Assembly: GCA_963965975.1 (NCBI GenBank)
Contig: OZ014411.1
Span: forward strand, 7,751,501-7,815,500
Direction: 5' to 3'
DNA length: 64,000 nt
From: Xestospongia bergquistia
Taxonomy: Eukaryota > Porifera > Demospongiae > Haplosclerida > Petrosiidae
The position numbers and the translations under genes were made by a program. The notes under the pieces were generated by a model. That model ran no database searches. It saw only the letters and a program-made list of their open reading frames with translations, and was not told where the DNA came from. Positions 1 through 11,770 of the stretch are shown piece by piece (within the stretch, counting starts at the first letter, position 1; the number at the start of each line of letters is the position of its first letter).

Positions 1-588
1 TGTGGCTTTGTCAAATGAAAGATGGTCAGTTCATGTGCTTCAAAAAATTTCTCAGAATAGATGAATATATGATGGTAAAAAGAACTGTCCTAAATACATA
101 TGTGTTATAAATCCCATAGTGATAACTCTAATGCACAGCCCCAGCATCCATGAAATTTATTTTGTCTAACATTAGATAATAATAAATAATAACTAGATAA
201 TATAATGTTTATTATATTTTATGAACATTAATTTTAGCTATAATAATATTAATAACCAATATTACAACAAATATTTCATGTCATATTCTTATAATTATAG
301 CTAGACAACTATGACATCTAATAATCTAGATTTAAGGTATATGTCTTAACATACTGTTAAACAAGTATATAAATCCAAAGTACATATTGTCATATACTTC
401 AGCAATATACAAGGCAGTTCATTTTAACATAACTAAAACAATATTTCATATGTTAGACATTTAGTTCTTCTTTTTTCTATTTTATCTTGTGGCTCTCTTC
501 CCAGCATTGATCTGGTCATTGAACAAATCATTGATTCATTTAACAAAGTCCTTTAACAGAGTCGTAAATTCTTAAGCCAATCATTAAC
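1..588. repeat. Segmental duplication, left copy (partner 25932-26524)
   Basis: These bases match 25932-26524 in the same orientation at high identity, with a few substitutions and one-base indels seen on reading side by side. The block runs off the left edge of the window, so the full duplicated unit may be longer. It carries the terminal exon of a small basic-tailed protein on the minus strand. Intact in the right copy, that exon is damaged here. Confidence 0.9.
461..587 (-). pseudogene. Broken terminal exon of small basic-tailed protein
   Basis: This is the paralogue of the open exon at 26395-26522. Compared with that copy, one base is missing near position 570, shifting the frame, and a TAA replaces a Lys codon in the basic tail near position 487. 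A splice acceptor (ACAG) is still present at the upstream edge. Intact family members end in a Lys/Arg/Asn-rich tail. It is probably not functional. Function unknown. Confidence 0.55.
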
Positions 589-1351
589 TGTTACTAGGTG
601 ATCTTGCTATGGTAATGTTGTTGTGGTGATTGTTACCAGCTGTTGCTATGGTGTCATATGTAATGTAGTATTTTATATGGATTACATGGTTTCATGGATT
701 TGGATTCCAATCTCAAAACCTACAGATAACACATAGTAATTGAACAATACATTTAAACATAAGATACAGTATGTTTCTAACAAATGTGGAATGGTTACTG
801 CAATAAGTAAATAAATAAATAAATAATAGTTTCTGTTAGAAAATTAGCACTATGATTTTTTTACATTCTTGATGGAAAACAGTTTTTAACAAAAGTTGCT
901 GGTAATAAATGGAATTAAACAGTAATCAATAATTAAATAATAGTTGACACACATGCTGTTACTAATAGTAGATATTGGTATCATATCACAAGCTATAGAA
1001 TACTCTTGATATATAAATACAGTAGGAATAACTTATTTCTTAAACTTATGATAAGTAAGCTATATTAAAATTACTAGTGAAGATAAACATTATAGATATT
1101 TCAATAGTTTATTATACAACCATCAGTATAACATTTATTGGGTAAGAGTAGTTTAAAAACAAGAGTGCAGTATTATTAGGAGACACAATCTACACACTAA
1201 GATATTAGTATTAACATATTAAGTATATAAGTAAATTAAATCAGTCAATGAGTGTTACTTAACCTATAAGTAAACACATCAACTAATGCTCATAATGTTT
1301 GGACCAATGATGACTTTATACTGTGTTCACACTATACCTTTGACATCTCCT
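589..1351. other. AT-rich intergenic stretch, no gene seen
   Basis: No open frame of note. A short AAAT tandem occurs near 806-825. From about 1230 the sequence resembles the 3' flank found after the zinc-finger genes at about 7570 and 12830 (phrases such as aacacatcaacta and tttggaccaatgatgacttt), here placed upstream of a zinc-finger remnant. Confidence 0.6.
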
Positions 1352-2119
<768 letters not shown>

Positions 2120-2120
<1 letters not shown>

Positions 2121-2546
2121 AGATGTTTCAAGTTAGATTGGGTCCCTGACTTTGGTGGTATATCTATTCTTTACGGAAGCCGAGGATGGACATTCAAACA
2201 ACGTATAACCTCGTTTAGTTTAAATTGGAAATAGGAATTGGAATGTCCGTCTGTGGCTTCTGTAGACACCAATGTAATATTTCACTCTTTCAAATAATTA
2301 GTTGGTGTCTGTCTTATTGTCTCTACGCTCTCTGCTATTATCTCTTTCTCTTCTTCTCTCTCTATATCTTGCAAGACTAAGTCTTTCATCTCTTCCTTCT
2401 AAACATCTTTCTGCTTCTCTTTGTTTAGTCTTCTCATGCTCACTCTACTTATCTGTCAGTCACTATAATAACAATTAGACATACGATATACACCATTTAG
2501 GAGGCGTGGATCTAATTACTTAGGCTATAAACGACGTGTTATAAAC
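2120..2546. promoter_or_regulatory. Copy of the divergent upstream block of the zinc-finger family
   Basis: Read on the minus strand, this matches the block upstream of the zinc-finger gene at 4563 (about 4600-5330): the gacattcaa/gaatgtcc segments, the Arg-rich reading frame (cttctctctctatatcttgc on the plus strand), and the gtgactgacagata motif near 2450-2465. It therefore looks like the 5' region of the stub at 2547, in inverted orientation relative to the main cluster. Confidence 0.55.
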
Positions 2547-2626
2547 ATGTCGTCTAGCTCTAAGGTGTTTTGTCTTATACATGATAGTCATGACTGTAAG
2601 AAGACATGTAGTAATTCAACAGCACA
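2547..2626 (+). pseudogene. N-terminal stub of a C2H2 zinc-finger gene
   Basis: The ATG is followed by MSSSSKVFCLIHDS then DCKKTCSNSTA, the start of the family's N-terminal module with a small internal duplication (HDSHD). Homology to the family stops at about 2620, where unrelated sequence (cacacaaaattgaac) begins. Only a few tens of residues remain, so it is a fragment. It shows that family members also exist, or existed, on the plus strand. Confidence 0.7.
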
Positions 2627-2787
2627 CAAAATTGAACTTTTATCCAGCGGCTATCTCCACCCACTTCTAATTTCAATTCATGTTTACACTTTAATTATAA
2701 TAATAAAACTAAAACCACACTAACAATAATTAACGAAAACAACTGTTTACATATAAAGTAAGCATTGTTTTGTTTTTATTTAAAATT

Positions 2788-3009
2788 TCAGAAAGTTGTT
2801 GTATCCAATATACTTCTTGGCCTCGATTGATTGAGTAAACCAACAGCACTCAGAAGAATGGCAATCTGTAGTAGCTTTCTCCTGGCTACTAATCTCTTCA
2901 TTAGAGCAATACACCTTCTAGAGGCTTTTATCTTTCTTTTTGAAAGCTTCTCTCTATGTTTACTTGCTGAAACTAGCAACTGAAAAAGTACAATGTTTAT
3001 CGTGCACAC
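2788..3009 (-). CDS. Short basic reading frame of unknown nature
   Basis: A 73-residue frame rich in Lys/Arg (HREKLSKRKIKASRRC) followed by a Leu-rich stretch (KLLQIAILLSAVGLLN). It lies in a segment (about 2627-3170) not found in other copies of the zinc-finger block, so it may belong to an inserted element. I do not recognise the family. A decayed transposase exon is possible but unsupported. It may be a chance frame. Confidence 0.15.
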   Translation of the reverse strand: MCTINIVLFQLLVSASKHREKLSKRKIKASRRCIALMKRLVARRKLLQIAILLSAVGLLNQSRPRSILDTTTF

Positions 3010-3299
3010 TTTTTCTAGTTACATGATGTAGCTCCACCTTTGTGCATTTATCCTCATGCAGCACACCTACAAAAATGATAATGTGAACTGGTGCGAGAAC
3101 CGTGCCCTAGCATTGTTCTACATCAGATCTCACAAGTGTGCTTGAGTACTGGTACTAGTGTGAACACAGTATTAGTCTCTTAATCAAGAGGATAGTCTAT
3201 ATTTTAAAGAATAAATGATAATTAAAGAGTGTTAACCTCGAGTGTCCAGTTATACCTAATTATCGATACAAGAAGGTCTAGTAAGATGACTATATATAG

Positions 3300-3390
3300 G
3301 GTCCCTCTCCAGTGTGAATATAAGAATGTTAAATAAGATTACTAAACTAAGCAAATCCTTCCCAACAGTCATTGCATATAAAGAGTTTTC
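3300..3390 (-). pseudogene. Decayed former C-terminal finger of copy A
   Basis: Bases just past the stop of the gene at 3391 still read as a worn TGERP linker and finger (gggtccctctccagtgtgaa, then a degraded KDCGK segment). This shows the open gene ends earlier than its ancestor did. It is followed by the family 3' flank (gtctagtaagatgactatat). Confidence 0.6.
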
Positions 3391-4563
3391 TCAACTATGA
3401 ATACGAGAATGCTGGGTCAATTGACTAGAGGTAATAAAACCTTTCCCACAGTTCTTACATATATGAGGTCTCTCTCCAGTATGAATATGATGATGATAAC
3501 TAAGACTCTCAGAATGAGTAAAACCTTTCCCACAGTCCTTGCATATAAAGGGTTTTTCTCCAGTATGGATACGAGAATGTCGGGTCAAATCACTAGAGGT
3601 AACAAACCCTTTCCCACACTCCTTGCATATATAGGGTCTCTCTCCAGTGTGAAAACGTTGATGAGAACTAAGACTACCAGAACGAGTAAAACTTTTCCCA
3701 CAGTCCTTACATATAAAAGGTTTTTCTCCAGTATGGATACGACAATGATAAAAAAGACTATCTGAACGAGTAAAACCTCTCCCACAGTCCTTACATTTAA
3801 AGAGTTTTTCTTTAGTATGGATACGAAAATGTCGGGTCAAATTTGTAGAGCTAATAAAACCTTTTCCACAGTCCTTACATATGTAAGGTCTCTCTCCAGT
3901 GTGAATATGATGATGAGATCTAAGACGACTAGAATGAAAAAAACCTTTTCCACATAACTTACACATGTAAGGTCTCTCTCCAGTATGAATACGATGATGA
4001 GAACTAAGATTATCAGAACGAGTAAAACTTTTTCCACAGTCCTTACATATAAAGGGTCTTTCCACAGTATGAATACAAGAATAATTAATAAGATGACCAG
4101 ACTGTGAAAACTTGTTCCCACAGTCCTTATTTATTAATGATTTATCTCTAGTGTGGATATGAGAATGACGAAGTAAGTTACTATGATTTGAGAACTTCTT
4201 TCCACATGTAGTACATATGCAATTTTTAGAATTGGACACAACACAAGTAGAATAACTTGATGTAGTTGGTACACTTTGTGATTGATGACGTACACGACAA
4301 TGTGTGTTGAGATTAGCTTCTAGACTAAATGTACACTTACAGTCTGGACAGTGATAGGGTTTGTCACCAGTGTGATGAGAACGGATATGATATATCATAA
4401 TGTTATGATCAGTACTAGTCACGTGATGACACAGAGGACAATGGAGAACTCTTTCTTTTGAGGAACAATGCTTGTTGAGGAGATGATCAGTTAATACAGT
4501 TAAGTTAGTACATATCTTCTTACAGTCACGTATAAGACAATACACATTAGAACTAGACGACAT
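3391..4563 (-). CDS. C2H2 zinc-finger protein, copy A (390 aa)
   Basis: A probable nuclear DNA-binding regulator. Residues 1-95 form the family's N-terminal module: CLIRDC...H...H (C-x4-C spacing), CPLC...H...H and CPDC...H...H. About ten Krueppel-type fingers of ICKDCGKGF...L..H.RIH form then follow, joined by TGE(R/K)P linkers. The second of these has lost its first Cys and has a Tyr in place of a His, so it is unlikely to bind zinc. The start MSSSSNV is shared with sister copies. The frame ends just after a final finger, and degraded finger sequence continues to about 3310, so this copy was once longer. No KRAB, SCAN or BTB domain is visible. Target genes unknown. Confidence 0.9.
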   Translation of the reverse strand: MSSSSNVYCLIRDCKKICTNLTVLTDHLLNKHCSSKERVLHCPLCHHVTSTDHNIMIYHIRSHHTGDKPYHCPDCKCTFSLEANLNTHCRVRHQSQSVPTTSSYSTCVVSNSKNCICTTCGKKFSNHSNLLRHSHIHTRDKSLINKDCGNKFSQSGHLINYSCIHTVERPFICKDCGKSFTRSDNLSSHHRIHTGERPYMCKLCGKGFFHSSRLRSHHHIHTGERPYICKDCGKGFISSTNLTRHFRIHTKEKLFKCKDCGRGFTRSDSLFYHCRIHTGEKPFICKDCGKSFTRSGSLSSHQRFHTGERPYICKECGKGFVTSSDLTRHSRIHTGEKPFICKDCGKGFTHSESLSYHHHIHTGERPHICKNCGKGFITSSQLTQHSRIHS

Positions 4564-5330
4564 GTTTAGTTAGGATAACACGTGGTTTATAGCCTAATTA
4601 ATTAGATCCACGCCTCCTAAATGATATTTTTTGGTGAAAACTGGTGACTATGTCTAGATCACACTTGTTATTATGGTGACTGACAGATAGGTAGAGTGAG
4701 CGATGAGAAGACTAAACAAAGACAAGCAGAAAGATGTTTAGAGAGAAGAGATGAAAGACTTAGTCTTGCAAGATATAGAAAGAGAAGAAGAGAAAGAGAT
4801 AGTAGCAGAGAGTGTAGAGAAAAAAAGACAGACACCAACCAATTATTTGAAAGAGTGAAATATTACATTGATGTCTACAGAAGCCACAGATGGACATTCC
4901 AATTCCTATTTCCAAATTCAGGGACCCAACCTAACTTGAAACATCTTGCTGATGCTCGATTCCAAGAGACAGCTTGTGGTACTCATGCTCCGTGTCTTAT
5001 TTAGTAACAACAAATGCCTAGAAATGGTGCACATGCCAAAAATGAAATTAGGAATAAGAAAATTGAACTCATCAATTGGGTCATTAATTGGTCGTTAATT
5101 GAGATTTCACCAACGTTTGCAGAAGAAATAAGAAATATGAATTGGAATGTCCATCTATGGCTTCCATATATATCAAATACTATGCAGTATTTTTATTGAT
5201 TATGTGAATTTAAAACACCCATTTTTTGTTGAGAACAATGTATCAATCGGCTTCCGTAAAGAATAGACCTATAATATACCACCAGAGTCAAGGACCCAAC
5301 CTAACTTGAGACATTTTGTTGATGCTCAAT
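4564..5330. promoter_or_regulatory. Divergent upstream block of zinc-finger copy A
   Basis: Upstream of the start codon lies a block repeated, with decay, before other family members (9420-9960, 14328-14550, 18321-18570, and inverted at 2120-2546). It contains the gtgactgacagata motif (4677-4690), then a purine-rich plus-strand stretch with an Arg-rich reading frame. The later part is internally duplicated: about 4916-5220 resembles 5287-5600. A shared bidirectional promoter is inferred from position and conservation only. Confidence 0.45.
4696..5004 (+). CDS. Divergent Arg/Glu-rich reading frame (possible STPR-like unit)
   Basis: An open frame running away from zinc-finger copy A. Its first 50 residues are highly charged (RQAERCLERRDERLSLARY, then RKRRRERDSS). 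The spacing recalls STPR-type 23-residue repeats found in some invertebrate DNA-binding proteins, but only about one unit is present. The frame opens at GTG, not ATG, so if coding it needs an upstream exon or another start. A related frame exists at 9574-9789. It may be a real small exon or merely a conserved purine-rich promoter strand. Confidence 0.25.
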   Translation: MSDEKTKQRQAERCLERRDERLSLARYRKRRRERDSSRECREKKTDTNQLFERVKYYIDVYRSHRWTFQFLFPNSGTQPNLKHLADARFQETACGTHAPCLI

Positions 5331-6360
5331 TACGTGAGACAGCTTGTGGTACTCGTGCTCCATGTCTTATTTAGTAACAACAGAATCCTAGAAATGGTGC
5401 ACATGCTAAAAATGGAATTAGGAATAAGAATATGGAACTCATCAATTGGGTCGTTAATTGGGATTTCACCCACACTCGCAGAATAAATAAGAAATAGGAA
5501 TTGGAATTTCAGTCTATAGCTCCCGTAGGTATCAAATAACTATGGAGTATTGTCAATGTTAATGTTTATGTGATTTTAAAACTCCCATTTTTTGTTGACA
5601 GAAATGTATCAATCCAAATTATCCAATTATTAAAAGTAATATATGTCTTCATTTATCACATGAATTCGTTAAAAATTACTTTCAGTTTATTAATTCACAA
5701 AGTCTGTTAAATATATGACTTAAAAAGAATTGTTTATCCATAGAAATATCTAGCTTACTCAGACTATTCCTGTCAAATGACCTATATTTTCTAGCAACTA
5801 ACACTCATCATTATCTATGCATATAGAAACACAAGGGTAACAGGACTTACTTTGTCTTTCTATCTAAAAGCACTGTTTTGCCAAAAAGAAAAGCTCTAAA
5901 CAGTAATGCACACTTAGGGTAATGTTTGTATGTCTAAAGTTATGGTTTAAGGAAGTACTCATTATATTCCTCTATCATAGAATATATGTATCACCCATGA
6001 AAACTGGCTGGACTATCTTTAATTATTTACATGGGTGGAGGTTGCTGCAGGTTTCTGTTGTACAAGTTAAAAACAAGTTAATTAAGTCATCATTGGCTCT
6101 TTGATTTGTGAGTACACTAGTACATACAGGCCAAATTTAATGCAAAAGACAATCTTTGATTTATATTTTGAGAGTGTAGAGTGTGACTGCTGGTTTTGCA
6201 ATTTGATTACAGGAAGACATCCAGAAATTTAGACAAATGCAAAGTAATTCTAAAAATTGATCAACTAAAGTTGAAAATTGAAAACTATAATATTGACAAT
6301 GTTGAGATGTCCTTTAATTTTGACATTTAGCAACTAAAACTTAACATTAACTATACTCAT
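5330..6360. other. Intergenic stretch, no gene seen
   Basis: Up to about 5600 this is the second copy of the duplicated upstream block. Beyond it I see only AT-rich sequence with short chance frames and no splice-supported coding signal. Confidence 0.5.
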
Positions 6361-6361
6361 T

Positions 6362-6589
6362 TAAAGGAGCCCTATCCTAGTCGGCCTTTCGGATACTCCG
6401 AAGAGTACGCTGGTAACCATCTCAGAGGTCTGATGCATTGCAGAACGCTGGCTCACAACACAACCTATCAATGATGGTGTTCATTTCCTTTTATATGTAC
6501 TGCAGATTTTGTCTTCATGCTCTTGTGGGGCGAGCTGTTTGTCGCCTATGAATATCATTAGCGCTAGTGTGCGTATTGATTAGTGAGCT

Positions 6590-6600
<11 letters not shown>
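6362..6600. repeat. GC-richer island with small hairpin, unclassified
   Basis: This segment is visibly richer in G+C and CpG than its surroundings and contains a perfect 6-bp stem hairpin, TTCGGA-tac-TCCGAA (6388-6402). It is not shared with the other inverted-duplication arm and carries no reading frame. It may be part of an inserted element, but no terminal repeats were recognised. Confidence 0.3.
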
Positions 6601-7160
<560 letters not shown>

Positions 7161-7327
7161 CCTTTAAATGACTTCAATGGTACTATGATGAAATGATATT
7201 ATAACAATGTAATGGGTAAATGATGACTAATTAGACTATTAATTATATTGAGTAAACCATAAAATCTAATATTTAGGAGATACAATAATTATATATAAAA
7301 ACCATAAAATATTTTAGTTAGTATAAT

Positions 7328-7583
7328 TGTGGTAAACTGTACAGATATTTATCTTGTGTTACTATTACTTCTGTTAGGCCTTTTTTTCTGTGAAACCTTA
7401 CATGTGTTATATTATAATTTGTAGAGCTCTTTAATATCTTTTCAGTTCAGTCAGTGCTCTTATCTATTATAGTCCTTTGTATTAACCTTATTACTTTTCC
7501 TCTTTTTCATCGTGTGCTTGGTTACAACAATAATTATAACTGAAATTCAGTCCACTCCAGTAGTGCAGTCAGTGTCACTTGGC
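7328..7583 (+). mobile_element. LTR-like fossil, probably a solo or truncated LTR
   Basis: It begins TGTGGTAAACTG and matches, in opposite orientation, the sequence next to the retroelement pol fragment at 14816-15075, where a purine tract lies immediately before it as expected for a 3' LTR. Homology fades near 7583. No internal coding sequence is attached here. It is an old, broken relic of a Ty3/gypsy-like family different from the element at 47.4 kb. Confidence 0.55.
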
Positions 7584-7892
7584 CTATTTAATAAGTGAAC
7601 ACATCAACTATAATGATAATATTGTTTAGACCAATGATGACTTTAGTCTCTTGAGCAGGATGGTCTATACATTATGATTTATATAAACTAGTATTAGTAG
7701 AAAGTCCTCTACTTCAGATAAGATTAGTTCAACTATACTCAATAATAATAAGAACATCTTATATAGTAACTAGATATGATGTAACATATAACAATGGATA
7801 GATATTGTATTAATGGATAAATGATGATTAAAGAGTGTTAACTTGAAGTGTCTAGCTATACCTAATTATGGACACAAGGTCTAGTAAGATGA

Positions 7893-9419
7893 CTATATAT
7901 AGGGTCTCTCTCCAGTATGAATACGAGAATGTCTAATAAGATTACTAGACTGATTAAAACCTTTCCCACAGTCCTTACATATATAAGGCCTCTCTCCAGT
8001 GTGAATACGATGATGAGAACTAAGATTAGAAGAACGAGCAAAACCTTTCCCACAGTCCTTGCATTTAAAGGGTTTGTCTCCAGTATGAACACGAGAATGT
8101 CGAGTCAAGTCACTAGAGGAAATAAACCTTTTCCCACAGTCCTTACATATATAGGGTCTCTCTCCAGTATGAATACGAGAATGTTTAATAAGATTACTAG
8201 GGTGAGCAAACCCTTTCCCACAGTCCTTACATATAAACTTTTTTTCTCCAGTGTGAATACGAGAATGATCGGTCAAATTACCAGAGGTATTAAACCCTTT
8301 CCCACAATCCTTACATATATAGGGTCTCTCTCCAGTGTGAATACGAGAATGTGTAATAAGATCACTAGACTGAGTAAACTCTTTCCCACAGTCCTTACAT
8401 TTAAAAAGTTTGCCTCTATTATGAACACGAGAATGTTGAGTCAAATAACTAGAGGTAATAAACCCTTTCCCACAGTCCTTACATATATAGGGTCTCTCTC
8501 CAGTGTGAATACGATGATGAGAAATAAGATGACTAGACTGAGCAAACCCCTTCCCACAGTCCTTACATATATAGGGTCTCTCTCCAGTATGAATACGAGA
8601 ATGTTTAATAAGATTACTAGGGTGAGCAAACCCTTTCCCACAGTCCTTACATGTAAACTTTTTTTCTCCAGTGTGAATACAAGAATGATTGGTCAAATTA
8701 CCGGAGGTATTAAACCCTTTCCCATAGTCCTTACATATATAGGGTCTCTCTCCAGTGTGAATATGACAGTGAGAACGAAGACCGTAAGACTGAGCAAACC
8801 CTTTCCCACAATCCTTACATATATAAGGTTTTTCTCCAGTATGGATACGAGAATGTTCTGTCAATTGATTAGCAGTATTAAACCCTTTTCCACAGTCCTT
8901 ACATATATAAGGTCTCTCTCCAATGTGAATACAAGAATGTCTAATAAGATTACTAGACTGAGAAAACCCTTTCCCACAGTCCTTACATATAAAGGGTTTT
9001 TCTCCAGTATGAGTACGAGAATGACACAGTAATTGACTATAATATGAGAACTTTTTTCCACATGTAGTACAATGATGATTTTTAGAATTGGACACAACAC
9101 AAGTAGAATGACTTGATATAGTTGGTACACTTTGTACTTGATGACGTACACGACGATGTGTGTTGAGATTAGCTTCTAGACTAAATGTACACTTACAGTC
9201 TGGACAGTGATAGGGTTTGTCACCAGTGTGATGAGAACGGATATGATAAATCATAATGTTACGATCAGTACTAGTCACGTGATGACACAGAGGACAATGG
9301 AGAATTCTTTCTTTTGAGGAACAGTGATTGTTGAGAAGATGATCAGTTAATACAGTTGAGTTACTACATGTCTTCTTACAGTCACGTATAAGACAATACA
9401 CAATAGAACTAGACGACAT
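7893..9419 (-). CDS. C2H2 zinc-finger protein, copy B (508 aa)
   Basis: The longest open family member. The N-terminal module (residues 1-95) is the same three atypical fingers as in copy A. About fourteen Krueppel-type fingers then run to the end of the protein, the last followed by GERPYI and stop. One finger reads ICKDYGKGF, with Tyr replacing a zinc-binding Cys. A two-finger pair with recognition segments NTSGNLT and AHPSNLI occurs twice (about residues 245-300 and 385-440), showing block duplication within the array. TGE(R/K)P linkers are well kept. Likely a nuclear DNA-binding protein with unknown targets. Upstream is the family's divergent block; downstream is the shared 3' flank. Confidence 0.92.
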   Translation of the reverse strand: MSSSSIVYCLIRDCKKTCSNSTVLTDHLLNNHCSSKERILHCPLCHHVTSTDRNIMIYHIRSHHTGDKPYHCPDCKCTFSLEANLNTHRRVRHQVQSVPTISSHSTCVVSNSKNHHCTTCGKKFSYYSQLLCHSRTHTGEKPFICKDCGKGFSQSSNLIRHSCIHIGERPYICKDCGKGFNTANQLTEHSRIHTGEKPYICKDCGKGFAQSYGLRSHCHIHTGERPYICKDYGKGFNTSGNLTNHSCIHTGEKKFTCKDCGKGFAHPSNLIKHSRIHTGERPYICKDCGKGFAQSSHLISHHRIHTGERPYICKDCGKGFITSSYLTQHSRVHNRGKLFKCKDCGKEFTQSSDLITHSRIHTGERPYICKDCGKGFNTSGNLTDHSRIHTGEKKFICKDCGKGFAHPSNLIKHSRIHTGERPYICKDCGKRFISSSDLTRHSRVHTGDKPFKCKDCGKGFARSSNLSSHHRIHTGERPYICKDCGKGFNQSSNLIRHSRIHTGERPYI

Positions 9420-9573
9420 CTTTAGGAAAACACGTTGTTTATAGTTTAATTAGTTAGTTCCACACCTATTGAATAAATAATATTATTTTTTGTCTGCCGT
9501 CTGCATGTCGAATTATAAACACGCATTGTAAGTCTAAATCTCTCTTTGTTATTATGGTGACTAACAGATAGAT

Positions 9574-9789
9574 AGAGAAAGCAATGAGAAGACTAAACGA
9601 AGAGAAGCAGAAAGTTTAAGAAAAAGACAAGAAAAACTTAGATATAGACAGAGAAAAAGAGAAATAGATAAAAAGAAATCTAGAGACAGTAGAAGGAAGA
9701 CAAGAAAAGACTGTGAAATGCAAATAAGAGACAGTAGGAAGGAACAAAAAGCAACAGAAAGTAGAGAAGAAAAGCTTGCAAGAGACTAA
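9574..9789 (+). CDS. Divergent Lys/Arg-rich reading frame upstream of copy B
   Basis: A related frame to 4696-5004: EKTKRREAESLRKRQEKLRY and on through further K/R/E/D-rich sequence to a TAA near 9789. No in-frame ATG lies between it and the previous stop, so a spliced upstream exon would be needed. Two copies keeping an open, highly charged frame hint at past coding function. Low confidence. Confidence 0.2.
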   Translation, partial: RESNEKTKRREAESLRKRQEKLRYRQRKREIDKKKSRDSRRKTRKDCEMQIRDSRKEQKATESREEKLARD

Positions 9790-10848
9790 GTGAATTAAAA
9801 GAATTAGACATGTCACCATGGCCAGTTGAATGAAGGTAAGAAAGGGCTAATTAATTAGGGACAGAAATGAATGGAATTAATACAAACAGAGAGTGTAGAT
9901 AAAACAAAGACAGAGACCAACCAATTATTTGAAGGAGTGAGATATTATATTGATATCAAATACTATGAAGTATTGTTAATGTTAATGTTTATGTAATTTA
10001 AAAAACCAATGTTAGTTTTGTTAAGAACATTATCAATCATCCAATTATTAAAAGTGATTTATGCCTTAATTCATTGTATGGATTTGTTAAAAATTACTTT
10101 AAGCTAAATACATGATTCAGTAAATATTGTTTAATCAACATAATATCCTAATCCTAAGCAGTGATGCACATTTAAGCTTAGGTATATGTGCATGTATAGG
10201 GCTAGGGTTTTAGGAATGTACTCTTTATATCCTTCTATCATAGAATATACATAAGTGGTGTCAACACTGGACTGGAATACAGGACTGGATTTTACTTTAA
10301 TTATTTACATGGATAAAAATTGCTAAAGGTTATGGATAGTGTTGTATATGTTCACAACATATACTGTTCTGTGCTTTCATTTTTAATGAAGTATATGTAA
10401 GTTTACACAATCTGGACAGTGAGAGGGTTTGTCACCAATGTGAGTATATGACATTTTTACATGCATATATATTTAACACTTTAAGTATATTGTTCTAGTG
10501 TTTTGAAAAAATGGATACATGTATAGTACCAAATTTGTGGCTCACTTATTTACTAATTTATTCAATGGAAACTATTGTAAGCTTTAGCTTTTAGCTAATG
10601 TTATTAAAACAAAATAGTATTTACAAATTAACTTGTTTGAAGGTTTATAAAACGCATATAGACCTTTAAACCATGATATCTATAGCACATAGCATGTCAT
10701 CTGAGACACTCTAAAACATTCTTTCTGTATAAATAAAGTGCATATATAGTTGATAGGACTGTATATAAGATATTTAGTGAGGGAAAAACTGACTTGTACT
10801 ATTTTTATTTTTGGGTAGTGGTATCCCTGAAAGTGTACAAATGAGCTA
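9790..10848. repeat. Duplicated non-coding block (partners 22480-23160 and 23800-24270)
   Basis: Long stretches, for example aatcctaagcagtgatgcac and taaaaattgctaaaggtt, recur at 22970-23150 and 23935-24200. A short worn finger fragment (about 10395-10445, gtttacacaatctggacagt) sits inside only this copy. No gene is apparent. These blocks are part of the repeat unit that spread the zinc-finger genes. Confidence 0.7.
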
Positions 10849-11285
10849 AGAAATTAGTATTATTTTATGCATAGTCCAGAAACAAGATCATAACCTCATT
10901 ATCAACACCAGTTGACCCATTTCTTATATCAGACTTGTCAAAGTGTATCTGATCATTCTTCTAAGGTATACATATAGCAATTAAAATAATTATGAATGTA
11001 GCTTGAGAGTGACCAGTCTGAGGGTGAGCAAATTGACTAATATGACTAATTACTTTATTCCATCCATTCAAAATCTACCTTTTGACATTATTAATTGTTA
11101 AATCCTACTTCTTTTAGCTACTATTGTGACTGATTGTTATAGTATAGATGACATTTACCAATTGTTTGATATTTTAAAAGTAATCCAAGATTAAGTTTAT
11201 TCAACAATACATAAACTATAGTCTATAATGACAAAGAAAATTACACACTTTGATGTTTCTTTTAACAGCTCAGATGATTACTAAT
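10849..11285. repeat. Duplicated block (partner 24725-25195)
   Basis: It matches 24725-25195 closely. It retains the empty site (cctgaaag at 10826-10833) of the 451-bp element present in the partner block. A 33-codon minus-strand frame ending at 10865 (DKS-x-IRNGSTGVD...FLDYA, stop) is conserved in both copies and may be a terminal exon. Confidence 0.75.
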
Positions 11286-11355
11286 CAGTGGTACTGACTA
11301 TTACTGTATACATTTTGAAATTAACAATAACAAACAGATTATATATAAATATGAG

Positions 11356-11770
11356 TTAAACTTTCTGTTCCTCTACTGCTCTTGTGAACTGATTGAAGTC
11401 AATATAGCTAGCCATTGATGTTAACATGTTCTCAATAATAACTACCAACTCTGAGAAAGAAGGTCTCTCATCTGGTGAGCTATTCCAACATTGTAACATT
11501 ACTGATTCATACCTATATACAAGGAAAGGAAGGAAACCTAAATCACAAAGCATTGTACAGTAAGTAGGATTACTATAGAAACATAAATTAGTGCTAATTT
11601 TCTTAATTAAGTTACATTTTTTGGAGCATGCTATATTGTTTGGTTTTTCCATTCGATAACCTTCCTTTAACATTTTAAGCAGACTCATTGGAGTAAGCCC
11701 TCCATATGGGAGCTTTCCACCACTAAATATTTCTCAACAAGTCACTCCATAAGACCACTAAAAATATATT
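11356..11770 (-). pseudogene. Receptor-type tyrosine kinase C-lobe, pseudogene fragment
   Basis: The frame reads SYGVTC-stop-EIFSGGKLPYGG then LTPMSLLKMLKEGYRMEKP and, after a probable intron, YESVMLQCWNSSPDERPSFS followed by EL..IIENML. These are kinase subdomains IX-XI of animal tyrosine kinases (CW...P..RP.F arginine motif). The expected Trp of the C-W-E motif is a TGA stop at about 11740, and the intron phases do not match (phase 1 donor, phase 2 acceptor). No N-lobe, VAIK lysine, HRD or DFG was found upstream, so this is a truncated host pseudogene. It ends in a short tail, AVEEQKV, then stop at 11356. Confidence 0.75.

Noticed and set aside
7917-9032. Long plus-strand frame rich in MNTRM...PFPTVLTYIGSLSS repeats
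   Set aside because: It is the antisense shadow of the zinc-finger repeats of copy B. The same kind of shadow occurs over copies A, C, D, E and F.
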